Made by a program: the position numbers and the translations under genes. DNA of 64,000 bases from Senegalimassilia sp003474385 (lineage in GTDB: Bacteria; Actinomycetota; Coriobacteriia; Coriobacteriales; Eggerthellaceae), in the NCBI RefSeq assembly GCF_003474385.1, contig NZ_QUCY01000007.1, positions 27,280 through 91,279 of the forward strand. The letters run 5' to 3'. Position 1 is the stretch's first letter. Every line of letters begins with the position of its first letter. The notes below the pieces were generated by a model that saw only the letters and a program-made list of their open reading frames with translations, had not been told where the DNA came from and searched no databases. Positions 1-8,450 of this stretch are shown one piece after another.

Positions 1-1
1 T

Positions 2-2473
2 ATGGGGTTTGACTGGGATACGACTTGTGTTGCCGATGGTGCTCACGTGGTCCGGGCTCAGGGCGCAAACGGCACCGCCCAAGCCAACGTGGTGGTGGAC
101 AACACCAAGCCCGCGGTCGATACGGGCATCGAGGACGGCAAGCCGCTGTATAAGGCGGTTACGCTCGACCCGCAGGCGCTCGCGACGGACGCGAACAGCG
201 TGGAGTCGGTGGTTGCCACGCTCGATGGCGAAGAGATTGCCCTGCCGATGACGCTTGACCCACATACCTTGTCAGTGGGCGAGCACACGCTTGCCGTGGC
301 CGCTTGCGACAGGGCCGGCAACGTTCAAACCGCGCAGGTGAAGTTCACCGTCGAGGACAACGACCCGGATGTGACGCTTGATGCCGACACCGATGGCGAC
401 GGCGTTTCGGCAACGTCGGCGAACTTGACGGTGAACGTGGGCGAAAGCCCTGCTCATGTGAGTTTTCGCCAGGGTCGCACCCTTTCTGCTGATGAAATCG
501 TCGCAGCTTCCACGAACCAAACGACCACAACGGACGGCTCGTTCCCTGCTCAGCTGTTCGAGGTGAAGATCGGCAGCGCGGCGGCTGGCGACGTGGTGGC
601 GCTTACGTGGAAAGGCCAGGCCTCGAACGCCGATAGCAGCCATCCAGTAACGATGTTCGCGTACAACTTCGCGGCGCAAAGCTGGGAAAAGGTTGCTACG
701 GCAGATGCGGACGGGCAGATGGCGGCCAGCTTCGCCGCTGCGGACCATCTGCGAGACGGCAATGCAGTGATCTTAGTGCAGCAGGGTGCCGCGGACGGAT
801 ACCCCACCGTGGCGCTTCCCGATGAAAGTGCGTTTGCACCGGCCGCATCGGTACAGTCCGCCGAGCAGGCCGCACAGCCCGCGCAATCAAGCTGGGACGG
901 CACGGGCGTTCCCGATACCTACGATTTCTCGTTCGCTTGGGAAACCGATACGCAGTACTACGCCGAGAGCTTCCCGTACCACTACGACAACATGAACCAG
1001 TGGATCGTGGACAACGCTGACAGGCTCAACATTCGCTACGTCATGCACACCGGCGACATCGTCGACGACGTGGATATGGGCGGCGAATGGGTGAACGCCG
1101 ACCACTCCATGAAGATCCTCGATGATGCGGGGATGCCCAACGGCGTGCTTGCCGGCAACCACGATGTGTGCGCCGGAATGGAAGGCTACGGAAACTTCTG
1201 GAAGTACTTCGGTGAGGACCGCTACAACAGCAAGCCTTGGTACGGAGGCTCGTACAAGAACAACCTGGGCCACTACGACCTGCTCTCCGAAAACGGCCAA
1301 GATTTCCTGGTGCTGTACATGAGCTGGGACATCTACACCGACGAGATCAATTGGATGAATCAGGTGCTTGCGCAGTACCCCAACCGCAAGGCCATCATCT
1401 GCTTGCATCGCTACACCAACGTGAAGCAAACGGATGCGGGGCTGCTCGACTACACCGGCAAGCTTTTGCAAGAAGAAGTTGTGGCGAAGAATCCGAACGT
1501 GTTCGCGGTGCTCAACGGCCACTACCACGGGGCTTCCATCGAGACGAGCGCCTTCGACGATGACTGCGACGGCGTGAACGATCGCACGGTGTACCAGATT
1601 TGCACCGACTACCAGTCCGACCCCGAAGGCGACGGCGTGAACGATCGCACGGTGTACCAGATTTGCACCGACTACCAGTCCGACCCCGAAGGCGGCAGCG
1701 AGTACATCAAGTTCTTGTACTTCGACTTGAAAAACAACAAGGTGTACCTGAACTCCTACTCGCCATATCGCAATGATTTCAACTATTACGACACCGCGAA
1801 GCAGAGCTCATACGCGCCGGGGGCGCAGTATCTTAACCAGGACATCGTTGAGCTTGACGTTCCGTTCACCAGCAGCGCCGATGACCTGAACCATGCGCTG
1901 ACCACCGCATCGCTTTCCGCCGATGTGCAAACCTCTGCGGAAATCGGCACGGCTGAGGGTTCTGGTGACGTGACGTACACTTGGAAGGGCCTGACGCCTG
2001 AAACCACGTACGGTTGGTATGCCGAGGTCACCAACGACCAAGGTGGCCTGACGCGCACGGGCGTCCAGACGTTCACGACCGAGAAGGCTTCCGACAACGG
2101 CGGCAATGGCGGCGGTAGCGGTACCGGCGGCAACGGTGGTAGTGGAAATGGCAACGGCGGAGCGACCAGCGGCAACGGAAGCGGCAACAATGGTGCTACC
2201 GGCGGCAACGGGAACGGCGATGAGACGGGCGGCAGCGGTAATGGGTCGGGTAACAACGGCGGCCACGGCTCTGCCGACAACGCCGGCACGATCGTGGAAC
2301 CCGGCGCTAACCAGACGATTTCGGGCGCGGCAAATCACACGACCGGTGGCACCTTGTCGCAAACGGGCGATGTAGCGGGTCCGCTTGCTGCTGCAGCCGG
2401 CGTCATTGCAACATGCGCAGCTGGGTTGGTAGCCATCGCGCACAAACTGCGTCGCCGCACAGGCAACCGCTAG
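2..2473 (+). CDS. Cell-wall-anchored metallophosphoesterase, 5' end outside the window
   Basis: An open frame of at least 823 residues that runs in from the window edge, so the true start and signal peptide are probably missing. The first ~290 residues resemble Ig/FN3-like surface modules. Residues ~300-620 form a calcineurin-like phosphoesterase domain with DTQYY, HTGDIVDD, AGNHD, a CLH histidine and NGHYHG, all metal-ligand positions of the family. A Gly/Asn/Ser-rich linker (~698-770) leads to a sorting signal: LSQTGD at ~785, a hydrophobic stretch and an RRR tail. The motif departs from LPXTG (Ser for Pro), but the layout fits sortase anchoring. A likely role is extracellular phosphate-ester hydrolysis; the substrate cannot be read. 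An exact 21-residue duplication follows the GHYH motif. Confidence 0.8.
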   Translation: MGFDWDTTCVADGAHVVRAQGANGTAQANVVVDNTKPAVDTGIEDGKPLYKAVTLDPQALATDANSVESVVATLDGEEIALPMTLDPHTLSVGEHTLAVAACDRAGNVQTAQVKFTVEDNDPDVTLDADTDGDGVSATSANLTVNVGESPAHVSFRQGRTLSADEIVAASTNQTTTTDGSFPAQLFEVKIGSAAAGDVVALTWKGQASNADSSHPVTMFAYNFAAQSWEKVATADADGQMAASFAAADHLRDGNAVILVQQGAADGYPTVALPDESAFAPAASVQSAEQAAQPAQSSWDGTGVPDTYDFSFAWETDTQYYAESFPYHYDNMNQWIVDNADRLNIRYVMHTGDIVDDVDMGGEWVNADHSMKILDDAGMPNGVLAGNHDVCAGMEGYGNFWKYFGEDRYNSKPWYGGSYKNNLGHYDLLSENGQDFLVLYMSWDIYTDEINWMNQVLAQYPNRKAIICLHRYTNVKQTDAGLLDYTGKLLQEEVVAKNPNVFAVLNGHYHGASIETSAFDDDCDGVNDRTVYQICTDYQSDPEGDGVNDRTVYQICTDYQSDPEGGSEYIKFLYFDLKNNKVYLNSYSPYRNDFNYYDTAKQSSYAPGAQYLNQDIVELDVPFTSSADDLNHALTTASLSADVQTSAEIGTAEGSGDVTYTWKGLTPETTYGWYAEVTNDQGGLTRTGVQTFTTEKASDNGGNGGGSGTGGNGGSGNGNGGATSGNGSGNNGATGGNGNGDETGGSGNGSGNNGGHGSADNAGTIVEPGANQTISGAANHTTGGTLSQTGDVAGPLAAAAGVIATCAAGLVAIAHKLRRRTGNR
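1568..1693 (+). repeat. Exact 63-bp tandem duplication inside the phosphoesterase gene
   Basis: Two identical 63-bp units, 1568-1630 and 1631-1693, keep the reading frame and duplicate a 21-residue segment starting DGVNDRTVYQICT. Identity at every base points to a recent event or an assembly artefact. It sits just after the last metal-binding motif. Confidence 0.95.
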
Positions 2474-2584
2474 CAAGCAGGCATTCCTACCGCGCTACTA
2501 CGTACTGCTGGTACGTTTGGCAGCCGACCATCGAGGCAAAGCAGGCCAAGTAGGGCCAGCAAAGGCCAACAAGGCAAGCGTTTC

Positions 2585-2615
2585 AAGGGAGCCTCCATAC
2601 GGGGGCTCCCTTTTT
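2585..2615 (+). terminator. Rho-independent terminator after the phosphoesterase gene
   Basis: A 10-bp stem (2587-2596 with 2601-2610, one G-U pair) closes on an ATAC tetraloop and is followed by five T. Confidence 0.9.
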
Positions 2616-3101
2616 AATATGAGCAGGACATTGTCAATAGGCAATGAAGGGCCAAGGGCGAATTTCTTCGTCCTTGGCCCAATCTATCTCCTCCGGAATC
2701 CCCGTTGACAGCGCGTGTCGGATCGACGCCCGTCTGGCAGTTTAATATTCGCCCATCGCGCAGAATGCAATTGCGATGCAAAGGGGGCTCTTTTCCATTT
2801 GGGAGCAACCCTTTTTGGCTTTCTGGGTCATAGAATCGGTTGTGCTGGCGATGTTCCAGCTTTGCGCCCTTAAGTTAGGGCCTTTCGCGCACATTGAAAG
2901 TGCGCGTCGAATGCGATACAGCCCTGGTGAACCTGCCATCCGGAGTCGATGCGCAATAAATCCCTCGTTCTTGTTTACCCGCAGATCGCATAGGGGAAAA
3001 CCCTATACGTGAGTAATGCGCGCGCTGCGGCGCGCTCGCGCGTCATACGATGCGGGAAAACGCGTGTCAGAACGCGTATTCGGAAAGGGAATGGGGGATT
3101 C
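2616..3101. other. Long hairpin-rich intergenic region upstream of napA
   Basis: No credible gene is seen. The region holds a 14-bp stem with a TTTC loop at 2649-2680 (one G-U, no T-run), a 5-bp hairpin at 2844-2860 (GCTGG/CCAGC), a 7-bp hairpin at 2886-2906 (CGCGCAC/GTGCGCG), and the palindrome at 2990-3006. The run of hairpins could be a structured leader or small RNA in front of the nap genes. No known riboswitch consensus was recognised. Confidence 0.45.
2990..3006. promoter_or_regulatory. Palindrome ATAGGG-N5-CCCTAT, candidate operator of nap
   Basis: Perfect 6-bp arms with a GAAAA spacer, about 95 bp before the napA start. A related half-site (ATAGGG-N5-CCC) lies upstream of nrfA at 8331-8344. 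The NarL-type regulator encoded between the two loci is the obvious candidate binder, by inference. Confidence 0.45.
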
Positions 3102-5648
3102 GTGGACATCACAAGACGCACGTTCGTGAAGACGACGGCTGTCGCTCTGGCGTCGGCAGCGGCTGCTGGAACGCTTTCCACCATGTCCGGCTGCATACAG
3201 GTTGCGGACGGCGAAAGCGTGAAAACCCAGGCGGTATGCCGCTTCTGCGGATGCGGGTGCGGCGTTATCTGCGAGAGCAGGAACGGAAAGCTCATCAGCG
3301 TGACGGGCGATCCCGATAATGGGTCGAACAAAGGCTTGAACTGCGTGAAGGGTTATTATCTGGCGAAGATCTTGTATGGACCCGATCGTTTAACCCACCC
3401 GCTTATCCGCGATGACAAGCGTACCAAGGGAACGGATGCAGGCTTGCGCGAGGCAAGCTGGGACGAGGCGCTCGATCTGATGGCGGGCAAGCTGCGCGAG
3501 CAGTGGTTGGCCGATAAAAGCCGTATTGCGTTCTGGGGTAGCGGGCAGCAGCCTATCGTGGAAGGCTATTGCACTTCGAAGTTCTGGAAGGCGGGATTGC
3601 TGTCGAACAATATCGAATGCAATGCGCGTCTGTGCATGGCCAGCGCCGTGGCGGCATTCATGAACGTCTTCCAAACCGACGAGCCCGCCGGCTGTTATAC
3701 TGATTTGGATGAGGCCGATGTGTTCGTGACCTGGGGTGCGAATATGGCCGAGGCGCACCCGATGCTGTTCAGCCGCTTGGTGGCGCGCAAGGCCTCCGAT
3801 CCCGGTGTGCGTTTCTACGATCTGACCACGCTTTCCACGCGCACTTCCGCCGAAGCCGATAAGGTCATGATATTCAACAACAACGGCGATTTGGCGATTG
3901 CCAATGCCATTGTGAACTACCTGGTGCAAAACGGCTTGTATGACGTTGATTTCGTGCGCGACCACCTGCAGTTCAAGCAGGGCACGGAAGACATCGGCAA
4001 CCCGACGGAGGATGGTTATGACAAATCGGATATCGGCAAAAAGGTTGATGCGGTCAGCCCCATCACGTTCGAGGAATACGCTCAGCGCCTGAAGCCCTAT
4101 ACGTTCGAATACGCCGAGAAAATCTCCGGTGTGGCGGCGGCGGATATCGAGGAGCTGGCACGTGTGTATGCCGATCCGAATCTGAAGGTGCTGTCTTTGT
4201 GGACCATGGGCGTAAATCAGCACAATCGCGGCACGTGGATGAATCATCTGCTTTACAACATCCACCTGCTCACGGGCAAGATCGCCCAACCGGGTAACGG
4301 GCCGTTCAGCTTGACGGGCCAGCCGACGGCGTGCGGCACGGCCCGCGAAGTGGGCACCTTCAGCCATCGCTTGCCGGCGGACCTGTTGGTGGCGAATGCG
4401 CAGCATCGACGTTATACCGAAGCGGTTTGGAACCTGCCCGAGGGCTATTTGGAGCCGCTGACCGCAACGGGATACCATACGGTGAAGATGTTCCGTGAGC
4501 TATCGAACGGCAACATCGGCTTTTTATGGAGCGCTCATAATAACTGGGCATCGTCCATGCCCAATCTCACGCGTTTCCTGGGCCAGGGTGACAAGCAAGG
4601 CATCTTCGATGCATTCATCTGCGTGTCCGAGGTATATCCCACTATGAGCTGCCGCTATGCCGACGTGGTGTTGCCAGCGGCTATGTGGGTGGAACGCGAG
4701 GGCATGTTCGGTAACGGCGAACGGCGCACGGCCGTGTTTGAAAAGGCGGTCGACCCGCCCGGTGAGGCGAAGTGGGATTTATGGCAGCTTATGGAAGTTG
4801 CCAAGCGCGTGCTCGATGGCCATGAGATCGGCGGAACCGATGCGTTCGATACGCTGTTCGGCGTTATCTACGACAAGGAAGCTGCCGATTTCCGCGGCAC
4901 GCAACGCGAAGTGTGCCGTGAGGTTTTCAGCGAATACCGCACGTTCAGCAACCCTTCTTTGAACGAGCGCGCCTATGCCATCGACGTTGATGCAGATGGA
5001 GCGTTTGGCGCGAAACTGAAGATGGAGGCAAAGCAGCTTGCGCCATACGATGTCTATATAGAGCGGCACGGCTTGACGTGGCCGGTACGTGAGGTTAACG
5101 GCGAATGGCTTGAGACGAAGTGGCGCTTCTGCGACGGCCATCAGGAAGACGGGTTCGACGAAGTGGGCGTGGAGAGGTTCGGCAAGCATGATCTTGCCGG
5201 CGGCGTGAGCTTTTACAAGTCGACGAGCATGAAGCCGTCCGTGGTGTTCCGTCCATGGGAGCCGCCGGCGGAGGCGCCCGATGATCGTTACCCGTTCGTG
5301 TTCTGCACAGGGCGCTTGCTTGAGCATTGGCACACGGGGTCTATGACGCGTCGCGTGCCGCAGCTGCACAACGCCCTGCCCGAAGCGGTTCTTGACATGA
5401 ACCGCGCCGACTGCGAACGCCTTGGCATCGCAGATGGCGACAAGGTGCGCGTGAAATCACGGTTTGGGCAGGTGGATATCAGGGTGTCCACGCACGGGCG
5501 CACTAAGCCGCCTGCGGGGACGGTGTTTGCGGCGTTTTTCGCCGAGGAGACGCTGGTGAACCTTGCGGTGCAAGATACCTATTGCCCGCTTTCGAAAGAG
5601 CCTGATTTCAAGAAGACCTGCGTAAGCATCGAGAAGCTGGAGGGATAG
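3102..5648 (+). CDS. napA: Periplasmic-type nitrate reductase catalytic subunit NapA
   Basis: Molybdenum bis-MGD enzyme reducing nitrate to nitrite outside the membrane. The GTG at 3102 is chosen because it follows a purine-rich site and opens directly on a twin-arginine signal (ITRRTFVKTT); upstream in-frame sequence is Arg-rich and unlike a signal peptide. That gives 848 residues, close to the family's ~830. A [4Fe-4S] motif CX2CX3CX27C occupies C46, C49, C53 and C81. The Mo-ligand cysteine is C178 in ARLCMASAVA, followed by the NapA-like stretch DEPAGCY. The signal ends in STMSGC, a lipobox-like site, so the enzyme may be a Tat-exported lipoprotein tethered to the outer face of a monoderm membrane. 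It is followed within 2 bp by napB, then napD; no napC, napG or napH is seen. Confidence 0.95.
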   Translation: MDITRRTFVKTTAVALASAAAAGTLSTMSGCIQVADGESVKTQAVCRFCGCGCGVICESRNGKLISVTGDPDNGSNKGLNCVKGYYLAKILYGPDRLTHPLIRDDKRTKGTDAGLREASWDEALDLMAGKLREQWLADKSRIAFWGSGQQPIVEGYCTSKFWKAGLLSNNIECNARLCMASAVAAFMNVFQTDEPAGCYTDLDEADVFVTWGANMAEAHPMLFSRLVARKASDPGVRFYDLTTLSTRTSAEADKVMIFNNNGDLAIANAIVNYLVQNGLYDVDFVRDHLQFKQGTEDIGNPTEDGYDKSDIGKKVDAVSPITFEEYAQRLKPYTFEYAEKISGVAAADIEELARVYADPNLKVLSLWTMGVNQHNRGTWMNHLLYNIHLLTGKIAQPGNGPFSLTGQPTACGTAREVGTFSHRLPADLLVANAQHRRYTEAVWNLPEGYLEPLTATGYHTVKMFRELSNGNIGFLWSAHNNWASSMPNLTRFLGQGDKQGIFDAFICVSEVYPTMSCRYADVVLPAAMWVEREGMFGNGERRTAVFEKAVDPPGEAKWDLWQLMEVAKRVLDGHEIGGTDAFDTLFGVIYDKEAADFRGTQREVCREVFSEYRTFSNPSLNERAYAIDVDADGAFGAKLKMEAKQLAPYDVYIERHGLTWPVREVNGEWLETKWRFCDGHQEDGFDEVGVERFGKHDLAGGVSFYKSTSMKPSVVFRPWEPPAEAPDDRYPFVFCTGRLLEHWHTGSMTRRVPQLHNALPEAVLDMNRADCERLGIADGDKVRVKSRFGQVDIRVSTHGRTKPPAGTVFAAFFAEETLVNLAVQDTYCPLSKEPDFKKTCVSIEKLEG

Positions 5649-5650
5649 CC

Positions 5651-6004
5651 ATGAAGCGGAAGGTTGTGGCGTGCGCGATGCTTGCGTGCGTTCTGGCCCC
5701 GGCGGCGTTTGCGGGATGCGCGGGCGGCTCGGTGGACGCGAGCACGCAGGCGGGTGCTTCTCCCGATGCGGCGCCGGTGATGCCGGTGAACCATTCGTCT
5801 GCACGTTTCGATGCTATGGGCGCATCCGGTTGCTATGGGTGCCATGGCGCGGGCGATAACGCCAACCCCATGCTTACCGGTTCGGTGGCGTTGCCTGCAG
5901 ACCACTATCAAGATGGCGATGTCGACAGTCGAAGCATCGATGGGCGTCATTTGCTGTGCAATACGTGCCATGTGGTTGCCGATGGCAGCGAATTCGACAA
6001 ATAG
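5651..6004 (+). CDS. napB: Small dihaem cytochrome c, NapB-like electron donor to NapA
   Basis: A 117-residue exported protein starting 2 bp after napA behind a GGAGGG site. The N-terminus is a short signal ending AFAGC, a plausible though imperfect lipobox. Two CXXCH haem motifs (CYGCH ~58-62, CNTCH ~99-103) flank LPADHYQDG, which resembles the NapB region before its second haem. NapB passes electrons from a membrane quinol dehydrogenase to NapA. This one is shorter than typical NapB and probably membrane-anchored by lipid. The assignment rests on haem count, the HY segment and gene order; a generic dihaem cytochrome remains possible. Confidence 0.8.
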   Translation: MKRKVVACAMLACVLAPAAFAGCAGGSVDASTQAGASPDAAPVMPVNHSSARFDAMGASGCYGCHGAGDNANPMLTGSVALPADHYQDGDVDSRSIDGRHLLCNTCHVVADGSEFDK

Positions 6005-6013
6005 GGGTGCGCC

Positions 6014-6253
6014 TTGGTGATTTCGAGTTTGGTGGTGGAATGCGCCGCCGATGCGGTGGATGCGGTTGCGGCTGCGTTAGCTGAGCAGGCGGGCGTGGAA
6101 GTGCATGAGCGAAAGGGCTACAAGCTCGTGGTGACCATCGAGGCCGATACGGTAGATGCGTCAAGCGATACGGCCGGTTCGTTCGTGGGGATTCCGGGTG
6201 TGTTGGGGGTTAACCTGGTCTACTGTAATTTCGAGGATGATCCGACGTTGTGA
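6014..6253 (+). CDS. napD: NapD-type chaperone for NapA maturation
   Basis: A 79-residue cytoplasmic protein with the ferredoxin-like layout of NapD: it opens with ISSLVVECA and ends with an IPGVLGVNLVYCNFEDD strand. NapD proteins bind the twin-arginine signal of NapA and hold back export until the molybdenum cofactor is loaded, which fits the Tat signal two genes upstream. The start is TTG at 6014 (or GTG at 6017), behind AGGGGTG. It lies 10 bp after napB, so the three genes probably form one operon. Confidence 0.85.
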   Translation: MVISSLVVECAADAVDAVAAALAEQAGVEVHERKGYKLVVTIEADTVDASSDTAGSFVGIPGVLGVNLVYCNFEDDPTL

Positions 6254-6274
6254 TGACCATATCGTTTGTAGGGG

Positions 6275-6306
6275 GATGGCAAGGCGCGAACAAGTGCTTT
6301 GCCATC
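6275..6306. terminator. Hairpin between convergent napD and the response regulator
   Basis: Arms GATGGCAA (6275-6282) and TTGCCATC (6299-6306) around a 16-nt loop. There is no clear T-run on either strand, so termination is plausible but weakly supported. Confidence 0.4.
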
Positions 6307-6342
6307 GCCGTTATGCTTGGCAGAATCGCGTCGAGCGGTGCG

Positions 6343-6981
6343 TTATAGGTCGAGCAGCTTATGGCGTAGCGCGTAATCGACGGCATCGGCGCGTGTTTTC
6401 AGATGAAGCTTCTTGTATATCTTGCTACGATGCGCCTCAACGGTTTTCACGGACAGGAACATCATCGTGCTGATCTCCTTGTTGGTATGCCCGCGTGCTA
6501 TCAGCTGCAAGATCTCCAGTTCACGGCTGGACAGTTGTTGGATGGATGGGTCGTTTGAGCCGCCCGCCGTGTGTTTCGCCAATAGCTCGACCATGGTCGG
6601 GTGGATATAGCTGCCGCCGTTGGCAACGTCGTGCACGGCCTGGCGCAGTTGCTCGGGCGTGGAGCTCTTCAGCACGTATCCTGCCGCCCCGCCCCGCAGC
6701 GTGTACAGCAGGTATTCCGGCTCTGCGAACATGGTGAGGATAACCACTTTGGTATCCGGGAAATCCTTTGCCATCTTTTCGCACGCGATAAGCCCGCTTT
6801 GTCCGGGCGGCATGGATATATCCAACAGCAGCACGTCGGGTTTGTAGCGGGCCACCAAGGAATATGCCTCCGTTCCCTCGGCGGCTTCGGCCACAACCTC
6901 GATATCGGGATCGGCGTCAAGCAGCATTTTTATGCCGGTTCGTACCACGACATGGTCATCGGCGAGCACTACGCTGATCAT
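6343..6981 (-). CDS. NarL/LuxR-family response regulator
   Basis: A 212-residue DNA-binding regulator. The receiver domain (1-~120) has the acidic pair in LADDH, the phospho-acceptor Asp in LLLDISMPP and Lys in VLKSS. The C-terminal LuxR-type helix-turn-helix includes SSRELEILQLIARGHTNKEI and LSVKTVEAHRSKIYKKL. Its start overlaps the kinase stop by 4 bp, so the two form a translationally coupled two-component system. The position between nap and nrf suggests nitrate/nitrite or redox control of both; no contact is proven. Confidence 0.93.
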   Translation of the reverse strand: MISVVLADDHVVVRTGIKMLLDADPDIEVVAEAAEGTEAYSLVARYKPDVLLLDISMPPGQSGLIACEKMAKDFPDTKVVILTMFAEPEYLLYTLRGGAAGYVLKSSTPEQLRQAVHDVANGGSYIHPTMVELLAKHTAGGSNDPSIQQLSSRELEILQLIARGHTNKEISTMMFLSVKTVEAHRSKIYKKLHLKTRADAVDYALRHKLLDL

Positions 6982-8228
6982 CGCGCATCACCCTCCTCGC
7001 TCGAACGCATGGGCGTGACCAAGGTGACGCGCGTGCCGTGTTCGTTTGATTCAACGGAAAGCGTGGCGCCTACTTGGTTGGCGCGCTCTTGCATGCCGAG
7101 CAACCCGCAGCCTGTGCCCTTGATGGCGGGATGCGCCACGTCGAAGCCGCAGCCTTCATCGACTATGCTGATGTGAAGCCAGTTGCCGGCAGTCTCAACG
7201 CTTACGGTCACGACATCCGATCCGGAGTACTTGCAGGCGTTCGTCATGGCTTCCTGGCAAATGCGATAGGCTTGCGTTTCCAATGCGCGATCGAAGCGGG
7301 GCAGGGAGAGCTGGCCTTCGAAGCGGATGGCGGAGCCATAGGTTTTCTCTAGCAGCAAGGCTTGGCTGCGCAAAGCGGGCACGAACCCCAAATGATCAAG
7401 CGAGCTGGGGCGCAGCATCACGGAAATGTTGTGCAGCTCGTCGAGCACGCCGTTGATGCCGCCGCGCGCCTCTTCCAGGATGTCAGCGCCTTCTGCGTCG
7501 ACGTGGTCCGTAAGGCGCTGCAACGTGAACGTGACGGTCAGAAGCTCCTGCGCTACGCCGTCGTGCAGCTCGCGTGAAATGCGCCGCCGCTCTTCTTCTT
7601 GCGCGCTTATGGCGCGAGCCAGGTCGCCGCGCAACAGCTTCGGCGCGCCTGTTTCGTCGGTATCGCGCACGCCGGCGAACGAGGTATCGCCCGAGATGCC
7701 GACAAGCGTGGCTTCGCTTCGGTCGCCGGCTTCCCCAAGCCCCATGAACCCTTCGGATACCACTTCGAGCCCGCAAAACACCCCACGCAGCTCATCGGCT
7801 ATAAGCGCACGGAACGTTTCCGCATGCGATGGATCGACGATGCGGAAAGCGCATAGCAGCACGGCTACCACATGGTCTGCGCGTTTGAGGGGCAAAGCGC
7901 AAAAGCTGCGCAGGTCCTCGGCGAAGACGATGGGGTAAGACGAGTATTCACGGGGGTCCATTTCCGAGTCGATGTCGGTGAACAGCATGGGTTTGCCGGT
8001 TTTCAGCACGATGCCGCCGATGCCGTGCCCGGGCGCTAGCGAGATGCGACGGTGTCGATTGCTGGTTTCGCCTGCGCTGTAGAGCCATGTAAGCGGCGCA
8101 CCTGGAAATGCGGTGATGCCCATCGACACGAAGTCGAAGCGGAAGCGCTTACGCAGTGCGTCGACCGCTTGCTGGAACGCGGTATTCTTGCCTGAGATCG
8201 TTGCCTGGTCGAAGTTCGATGCCCCCAT
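6978..8228 (-). CDS. Soluble GAF-domain sensor histidine kinase, HisKA_3 type
   Basis: A 416-residue kinase. The open frame runs far upstream, but the ATG at 8228 (MGASNFDQ) has GGAAGGGG five bases before it, and the protein domains begin there. Residues ~20-180 look like a GAF domain. The dimerisation/phosphorylation helix is EEERRRISRELHDGVAQE, with the phospho-His in ELHDG. An HATPase domain follows, with EAMTNACKYS (N box) and DEGCGFD. No membrane segment is seen, so the signal is intracellular or arrives through a GAF-bound ligand. It pairs with the adjacent response regulator. Confidence 0.9.
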   Translation of the reverse strand: MGASNFDQATISGKNTAFQQAVDALRKRFRFDFVSMGITAFPGAPLTWLYSAGETSNRHRRISLAPGHGIGGIVLKTGKPMLFTDIDSEMDPREYSSYPIVFAEDLRSFCALPLKRADHVVAVLLCAFRIVDPSHAETFRALIADELRGVFCGLEVVSEGFMGLGEAGDRSEATLVGISGDTSFAGVRDTDETGAPKLLRGDLARAISAQEEERRRISRELHDGVAQELLTVTFTLQRLTDHVDAEGADILEEARGGINGVLDELHNISVMLRPSSLDHLGFVPALRSQALLLEKTYGSAIRFEGQLSLPRFDRALETQAYRICQEAMTNACKYSGSDVVTVSVETAGNWLHISIVDEGCGFDVAHPAIKGTGCGLLGMQERANQVGATLSVESNEHGTRVTLVTPMRSSEEGDAR

Positions 8229-8330
8229 GATGTCCCCTTCCATGACCAAAAGCATCTTAAACGCTTCTGCGCCTTTCGCGCAGAGGCAACCAAATAACAA
8301 TAGCAGGTTGGAAGCGGCATCAACGAAATC

Positions 8331-8344
8331 ATAGGGTTTTGCCC
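8331..8344. promoter_or_regulatory. ATAGGG-N5-CCC element between the kinase gene and nrfA
   Basis: The half-site and spacing match the perfect palindrome upstream of napA (2990-3006); the right arm is only partly conserved (CCCGTC rather than CCCTAT). It sits in the divergent promoter region 8229-8450 and could serve both directions. Confidence 0.35.
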
Positions 8345-8450
8345 GTCTGTTTGGGGGAGGGTTGGCTACCGTGCGCGCATCAAGCGCATGGGCGTGCGCG
8401 AGGCGTGTATCATTGAATGCGGAGAGAAGCGCCTGCAAGAAGGGAGGAAG

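Noticed and set aside
2776..3012. A 78-codon plus-strand frame between the phosphoesterase gene and napA
   Set aside because: No ribosome-binding site, an implausible protein, and it overlaps several hairpins.
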